Position numbers and translations under genes: made by a program
Shown: piece after piece, positions 61,531-64,000 of the stretch
How positions within the stretch are numbered: the first letter of the stretch is position 1
Layout: each line of letters begins with the position of its first letter
NCBI GenBank assembly: GCA_030157785.1
Contig: JAOAUC010000077.1
Location: 46,503-110,502 of the forward strand
Source: Zoogloea oleivorans
GTDB taxonomy: Bacteria > Pseudomonadota > Gammaproteobacteria > Burkholderiales > Rhodocyclaceae
Length of the DNA: 64,000 bases
Reading direction: 5' to 3'
Notes under the pieces: model-generated
Databases searched by the model: none
Seen by the model: only the letters and a program-made list of their open reading frames with translations
What the model was told of the DNA's origin: nothing

Positions 61531-62237
61531 TGACGGACAAGGGGCTGTCATACGCAATCGGTGCGTCAATCCTGGCCCATGGGCTGGTGATCGGCTTTGG
61601 CGCTATCGGCCACGCACCGGCGCAGGAGGCGCCGCGCCTGCTGGAGGCCCGTCTGATTCGGGAAGTCATTCCCGAGAAGAAAATTGAAGTGCCTCGCGCC
61701 GAGGCGCCACCACCAAGGACCGTGATGCCACAACCCCCGCACCCGGCGAAGGCGCCAGCGCGGACCGAGCCGGTGCAGGCGCCACAGCCGCGTCTCGTCG
61801 CAGAGGCACGTAGCGAGCATCCGGTGCCGGCCATTCAGACCGCGCCGGTGGCTCCTGCTGTCGTTGCCCATGCACCGGCGGCCAGTATGCCGGCAGCGGC
61901 TTCTCCCGCCCCGTCTGCTCATGCGGCAAGCGGCACCGGCTTCTCGCCGCCCAGCTTCGGGGCGAGCTACCTGGACAATCCCAAGCCCGGCTATCCGATG
62001 ATGGCCCGCCGGCGGGGGCTGGAAGGTACCGTGCGTCTTGATGTGCGGGTCTCTGCCGAAGGGATTCCCACCTCCGTCAAGCTGAAGGAGAGTGCAGGTC
62101 ACGAATCCCTTGATGATGCGGCCATCACGGCCGTGTGGCACTGGCGCTTTGTGCCGGCTCGACGCGGCAGCGAGGCTGTGGAGGCGTCGGTGGTCGTGCC
62201 GGTGCGCTTCCGTCTGGGGGGCGACGACGCCGGCTGA
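61530..62237 (+). CDS. Dedicated TonB energy transducer
   Basis: 235 aa, single N-terminal membrane anchor (LSYAIGASILAHGLVIGFGAIG), Pro/Ala-rich periplasmic stretch (about 50-140) and C-terminal TonB domain (PSFGASYLDNPKPGYPMMARRRGLEGTVRLDVRVSAEG, ESAGHESLDDAAITAVWHWRF). It would energise the receptor upstream with which it overlaps. A GTG at 61527 is an equal start. A local TonB suggests specialised nickel receptor supply. Confidence 0.88.
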   Translation: MTDKGLSYAIGASILAHGLVIGFGAIGHAPAQEAPRLLEARLIREVIPEKKIEVPRAEAPPPRTVMPQPPHPAKAPARTEPVQAPQPRLVAEARSEHPVPAIQTAPVAPAVVAHAPAASMPAAASPAPSAHAASGTGFSPPSFGASYLDNPKPGYPMMARRRGLEGTVRLDVRVSAEGIPTSVKLKESAGHESLDDAAITAVWHWRFVPARRGSEAVEASVVVPVRFRLGGDDAG

Positions 62238-62244
62238 TTGCCCC

Positions 62245-62862
62245 ATGTCCCTTCATCTCTGGTTTGGTTTTCTCGCGGCGACTCTGGTGGTGGCGCTGTC
62301 GCCCGGCCCAGGTGCCGTGCTCAGCATGAGCGTCGGCATGCGTCACGGCTACCGCCATGCGTTGGCTGCCATTCTCGGGTTGCAGACGGCTCTGCTCCTG
62401 CAATTGGCGCTGGTGGCGATCGGTCTCGGGGCCTTGCTCGCCGCATCGGAAAGCGCCTTCCTGGCCGTCAAGCTGGCTGGTGCGGCCTATCTGGTATGGC
62501 TGGGCATCCAAAAATGGCGGGAGCCGGTCGGGAAGAGTGGAGAGTCGGCAGAAGGAGAGCTGAAGAGCGGCTTCTACCGTCAGGGCATCCTGGTTAACCT
62601 TGGCAATCCGAAGGCGATAGTCTTTATCGCCGCGCTGGTCCCCCAGTTCATCGACCCGGCCGCACCCCGGGCTCTCCAGTTCCTGGTCATCGCGGCCACC
62701 ATGTTCAGCATCGATGTGGCGGTGATGTCGGGATACGCGCTGCTGGCCAGCCGTTTCCGTGGTGCAGTCCGGAGCCGCCGTGCGGTGCTTCTGCAAAACC
62801 GGGTGTTCGGCGGCATTTTCATTAGTGCCGGCTGCATTCTGGCGGGGGCGTCCCGCCACTGA
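62245..62862 (+). CDS. LysE/RhtB-family amino-acid exporter
   Basis: 205 aa, ATG 7 bp after the TonB stop. Six hydrophobic segments and the family pattern LSPGPGAVLSMSVGMRHGYRHAL and LGNPKAIVFIAALVPQFIDP match LysE/RhtB permeases exporting amino acids or related metabolites. The order suggests co-transcription with the nickel genes, but the function is probably unrelated. Confidence 0.85.
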   Translation: MSLHLWFGFLAATLVVALSPGPGAVLSMSVGMRHGYRHALAAILGLQTALLLQLALVAIGLGALLAASESAFLAVKLAGAAYLVWLGIQKWREPVGKSGESAEGELKSGFYRQGILVNLGNPKAIVFIAALVPQFIDPAAPRALQFLVIAATMFSIDVAVMSGYALLASRFRGAVRSRRAVLLQNRVFGGIFISAGCILAGASRH

Positions 62863-62871
62863 CCCCGGAGT

Positions 62872-63675
62872 CTAGCGCTCGTCGGCCGATATCTGATCGA
62901 GGGCTGCCTCGGTGAGACCCAGCTCGGCTTCCACGGGTTCGGCCCAGTCTGTCCAGTCCGGCGATATGCCGTCCCGCAGCCTGCGTCCACTTGCGAGCAG
63001 CAAGGCGATCCGGCGGGCGTTGTCGCCCAGCCGAAGCGCCATGGCCGGTTCGTGGTGGGCGCGGATCGCTTCGCACACTTCCACCGGCAGCTTCCAGTTG
63101 CGGGCTACCAGAAATCCGGCTGCAGCGTGGTCGGAGCAGGTCAGTGCATCAATGGCACGGGCGCCCGCCTCGAGGGCCGCACCGGTAACGTGGAGCAGGG
63201 CAGCATGTTCCGGAGCGCGGCGTAGCAGCACGGCGATTCCTGCGTCCTGCATGAGGGCCGCCAGATAGGCCGTGTCGGCCAGCGCCTTGAAGGGCGTCGC
63301 ACGGCACACCACATAGGCAAGATCGGCAGCGCGGGCGCTGGCCGACCACAGGGCTTCGATGGCCTTGCCGTCCAGTCCGCCACTCTGGTTTTTGAGCGCG
63401 GTGCTGGCCGCGGTGGCCAGCGTTCGGGTGCGCCCCAGCATGGCGATGGCGTCCTGCGCCGAGCGTGGCGCACTGCGTGGCCGAAAAACAGGGGAGTTGG
63501 CCACTCGCAGCAGCGCCCCGGTCATGGCCGGATCCTGGCTTACTGCCGCGGCAAGCTCCCGCGGCCCCGCGTTCTCGTCGGCTGCTGCTGCCTGCAGCCT
63601 GAGGAAGCCCTGACCCGGCGCAGGCAGCACCACTCCGCTGGCAAGGACCGCCTCCACAAGTACATCCCGATCCAT
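62872..63675 (-). CDS. HDOD-domain signalling protein
   Basis: 267 aa from the ATG at 63675, with GGAG 8 bases upstream; an ORF to 63720 lacks one. The HDOD-like core (LAAAVSQDPAMTGALLRVANSPVFR, DAIAMLGRTRTLATAASTAL, LAALMQDAGIAVLL, CEAIRAHHEPA) is a HD-related domain lacking the HD catalytic pair. Such proteins act in regulatory networks of motility and second messengers. Partner unknown. Confidence 0.8.
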   Translation of the reverse strand: MDRDVLVEAVLASGVVLPAPGQGFLRLQAAAADENAGPRELAAAVSQDPAMTGALLRVANSPVFRPRSAPRSAQDAIAMLGRTRTLATAASTALKNQSGGLDGKAIEALWSASARAADLAYVVCRATPFKALADTAYLAALMQDAGIAVLLRRAPEHAALLHVTGAALEAGARAIDALTCSDHAAAGFLVARNWKLPVEVCEAIRAHHEPAMALRLGDNARRIALLLASGRRLRDGISPDWTDWAEPVEAELGLTEAALDQISADER

Positions 63676-63757
63676 GCATTCGCTCCCGTTCATGTGTTGC
63701 TTCTCTATAGGTGCCTTCATTACAGCACAGACCCAAAAAGAAAAACGTATTTAGCGT

Positions 63758-63786
63758 TTGACACTGCTAAACAGGGTGCCTATAAT
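63758..63786 (+). promoter_or_regulatory. Consensus sigma70 promoter of the tRNA operon
   Basis: TTGACA (63758-63763), 17-base spacer, TATAAT (63781-63786): a perfect consensus on both boxes. Transcription would begin a few bases before tRNA-Tyr. Confidence 0.95.
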
Positions 63787-63798
63787 GCGCGCTCGTTT

Positions 63799-63883
63799 GG
63801 AGGGATTCCCGAGTGGCCAAAGGGATCAGACTGTAAATCTGACGGCACTGCCTTCGAAGGTTCGAATCCTTCTCCCTCCACCA
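63799..63883 (+). tRNA. tRNA-Tyr (anticodon GTA)
   Basis: 85 bases including a genomic CCA. Acceptor GGAGGGA pairs with TCCCTCC, discriminator A. The anticodon loop CTGTAAA has GTA at 63833-63835. The long variable arm and TTCGAATCC T-loop make it a class II tRNA, as expected for Tyr. Confidence 0.97.
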
Positions 63884-63955
63884 AATGTTTAGTTGTGTGC
63901 TCCGTCCGTGAGTTGCGGTAACGAGAGTGGTGATTGTGAGTCGCAGCGTTGTAAA

Positions 63956-64000
63956 GCGGGTGTAGCTCAATGGTAGAGCAGAAGCCTTCCAAGCTTATGA
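63956..64000 (+). tRNA. tRNA-Gly (anticodon TCC), cut by window end
   Basis: Begins GCGGGTG with D-arm GCTCAATGGTAGAGC, anticodon stem GAAGC/GCTTA-like and anticodon TCC in CTTCCAA. The 3' half lies outside the window. The Tyr-Gly order is the familiar betaproteobacterial cluster before tuf. Confidence 0.93.

Noticed and set aside
59317..61569. 750-aa minus-strand ORF opposite the TonB-dependent receptor
   Set aside because: Same artefact of codon bias; the plus-strand protein has a signal peptide and plug domain.

Overview
The window is GC-rich chromosomal DNA of a betaproteobacterium. A Rhodocyclales-like host (Dechloromonas, Azospira or Zoogloea type) fits best, judging by the hyp/hox hydrogenase-sensing genes, a PEP-CTERM protein, a NikR/NiCoT nickel system and a tRNA-Tyr/tRNA-Gly cluster. 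The genus is inferred, not proven. Almost every base is coding, and genes overlap as ATGA or GTGA in long operons.

Left flank (1-14286), hydrogenase maturation and hydrogen sensing. The order is hypB (partial), hypF, hypC, hypD, a FIST-domain chemoreceptor with its own flagellar-type promoter, a HepT-like protein, hypE, a ccdAB toxin-antitoxin pair, hoxX (CO ligand supply), hoxA (NtrC-type regulator) and hoxB-hoxC (H2-sensing regulatory hydrogenase). The hoxC product ends exactly at the last active-site histidine.

Prophage (14263-52235, about 38 kb). A lambda-like siphophage sits in the 3' end of hoxC. Its 24-bp attachment repeat (23/24 identical) is the stretch coding for the hydrogenase motif CxxCxxH plus stop, and the one mismatch is synonymous, so HoxC stays intact. 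The leftward early operon carries integrase, excisionase, a diversity-generating retroelement (DGR: reverse transcriptase, template repeat, Avd), three C-type-lectin-like target genes with variable repeats, and a ParB-like protein. Next come a repressor/Cro switch with matching operators, early and replication genes, and a Q-like gene. The rightward late genes are terminase, portal, an SGNH hydrolase, a protease-capsid fusion, head-tail and tail genes, a J-like tail protein, holins and endolysin. A 16-bp palindrome (GTGCAGACGTCTGCAC type) is scattered seven times through the prophage and was not seen in the flanks.

Right flank (52236-64000). This holds an SH3 protein, an EF-hand-like protein, thiopurine methyltransferase, a thioesterase, nikR and hoxJ (the histidine kinase partner of HoxABC, now some 42 kb from hoxC), a PEP-CTERM protein, then a nickel import operon (NiCoT permease, TonB-dependent receptor, TonB). 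That operon is preceded by a NikR-type operator overlapping a sigma54-like promoter. A LysE exporter, an HDOD protein, tRNA-Tyr with a consensus promoter, and a cut tRNA-Gly close the window.

Together the flanks supply nickel (NikR, NiCoT, receptor/TonB), build the NiFe cofactor (Hyp, HoxX) and sense H2 (HoxBC to HoxJ to HoxA). The structural genes of the energy-conserving hydrogenase are not in view.
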